Source of the DNA: Vibrio mangrovi
Lineage (GTDB): Bacteria > Pseudomonadota > Gammaproteobacteria > Enterobacterales > Vibrionaceae
Assembly (NCBI RefSeq): GCF_024346955.1
Contig: NZ_AP024883.1
Coordinates: forward strand, 2,542,001-2,606,000
DNA length: 64,000 nt
Direction of reading: 5' to 3'
This document shows positions 63,342-64,000 of the stretch, piece by piece; position 1 is the stretch's first letter; every line of letters begins with the position of its first letter. The notes beneath the pieces were generated by a model that saw nothing but the letters and a program-made list of their open reading frames with translations, had not been told where the DNA came from and did no database searches. The position numbers and the translations under genes are program-made.

Positions 63342-64000
63342 ATGAAAAAATCTTTTGGCGTGATAGCCATCATTGGTAAACCACGGGACCAGTCTGCCAT
63401 CCAAACGCATCGCGAGTTATATCAGTGGTTGTCAGAACAGGGATACACCGTATTTATCGATGATCGCCTCAGTAGTATTCTGACCGATATTCCGCCGCAA
63501 AATTTTTCGTCTTTACTTGAGCTGGGGAAAAAAGCCGACCTGGCGATTGCAGTTGGTGGTGACGGCAATATGCTCGGTGCTGCCAGAGTTCTTTCCCGTT
63601 TCGATATCCGGGTGATCGGTGTCAACCGGGGCAATCTGGGCTTCCTCACTGATTTAAATCCCGAAGATTTTCAGGCAGCATTACAGAAAGTACTCGCAGG
63701 CGAATATATTGAAGAAGAACGCTTTCTGCTTGAAACCGAAATTCATCGCCACGGACAGATCAAAAGCCATAATGCTGCGCTGAACGAGGCCGTGCTGCAC
63801 CCCGGGAAAATTGCACACATGATCGAATTTGAGGTGTATATCAATGACGCTTTCGCTTTTTCCCAGCGTTCTGACGGCCTGATTATTTCGACACCAACCG
63901 GTTCAACGGCTTATTCACTTTCCGGCGGCGGGCCAATTCTGTCTCCGAGTCTCAGTGCGATTTCACTGGTACCGATGTTTCCGCATACGCTGTCATCCCG
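63342..64000 (+). CDS. nadK: NAD kinase NadK (3' partial)
   Basis: Open from ATG 63342 to the window edge (219 codons seen). Starts MKKSFGVIAIIGKPRDQSAI. ATP-NAD kinase motifs: GGDGNMLGAARV (the catalytic Asp), NRGNLGFLTDLNP, AALNEAVLHPGK (the NE motif) and TPTGSTAYSLSGGGPI. It phosphorylates NAD to NADP. The conserved neighbour order grpE-nadK, divergent, is typical of gammaproteobacteria. Weak GGAA ribosome site four bases before the ATG. The end of the gene lies outside the window. Confidence 0.95.
   Translation, partial: MKKSFGVIAIIGKPRDQSAIQTHRELYQWLSEQGYTVFIDDRLSSILTDIPPQNFSSLLELGKKADLAIAVGGDGNMLGAARVLSRFDIRVIGVNRGNLGFLTDLNPEDFQAALQKVLAGEYIEEERFLLETEIHRHGQIKSHNAALNEAVLHPGKIAHMIEFEVYINDAFAFSQRSDGLIISTPTGSTAYSLSGGGPILSPSLSAISLVPMFPHTLSS

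Noticed and set aside
1..64000. CRISPR array, prophage, insertion sequence, toxin-antitoxin or restriction system
   Set aside because: No regularly spaced repeats, transposase, integrase, or defence-family proteins were recognised, and gene order is that of a Vibrio core chromosome.

Overview
The window is a stretch of a gammaproteobacterial chromosome, almost certainly a Vibrio (probably the large chromosome). The evidence is the sodium-type flagellar stator pair pomA-pomB, Vibrio-typical versions of ppnN, xni, rlmM, thiI, dxs, proS, purL, mltF, dnaK-dnaJ and grpE-nadK, the Vibrionaceae-type small families (DUF3549, DUF3301, DUF4250), and a CsrB-type RNA preceded by a VarA/GacA-type box. No rRNA, tRNA, insertion sequence, prophage or CRISPR array was seen. 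The first gene (TPR protein) and the last (nadK) are cut by the window edges.

Layout. 1-6.2 kb (+): a TPR membrane protein with a GGDEF-like tail, a GGDEF protein, ppnN and xni. 6.2-14.0 kb (-): rlmM, a DUF423 protein, an alpha/beta hydrolase, gcvA, thiI, an aldo/keto reductase and pomB-pomA. The small RNA gcvB is divergent from gcvA on the + strand. 14.4-17.4 kb (+): xseB-ispA-dxs (isoprenoid precursors). 17.5-22.8 kb: truC and a YqcC-like gene (-), DUF3549 and DUF3301 genes (+), an acetyltransferase (-), csrB (-), then a small coiled-coil protein, a YaiI-like protein and trmO (+). 22.8-28.5 kb (+): proS, YaeP and DUF4250 genes, and a 1062-residue sensor with an HD-GYP output domain.

28.6-42.2 kb (all -) is the most accessory part: a 46-residue ORF, a cold-shock protein, a secreted carboxylesterase, an unknown 117-residue protein, a GH28 pectin hydrolase with an Fn3-like domain, a chemotaxis receptor, a SpoIIAA-like protein, rnz, katG, a 59-residue ORF and alanine dehydrogenase. 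42.7-64 kb returns to core genes: purL (-) and mltF (+) flanking a PurR-type operator, a 43-residue very basic protein, tadA, a LysR regulator divergent from the formaldehyde genes frmA-fghA, a minor-pilin cluster (fimT-pilW-pilX-pilV), dnaK-dnaJ with two sigma-32-type promoters, a TAXI-type TRAP transporter, and grpE (sigma-32-type promoter) divergent from nadK.

Regulatory content stands out more than new protein systems: two global riboregulators (GcvB and CsrB), three heat-shock promoters, a FliA-like promoter for the stator genes, a PurR box, and several unusual intercistronic or leader hairpins. I found no convincing undescribed multi-gene system. The best candidates for something new are the HD-GYP sensor with an extracellular domain nested in a Cache domain and a long insertion in its catalytic domain, the GGDEF/degenerate-GGDEF pair with a structured leader, and three small ORFs.
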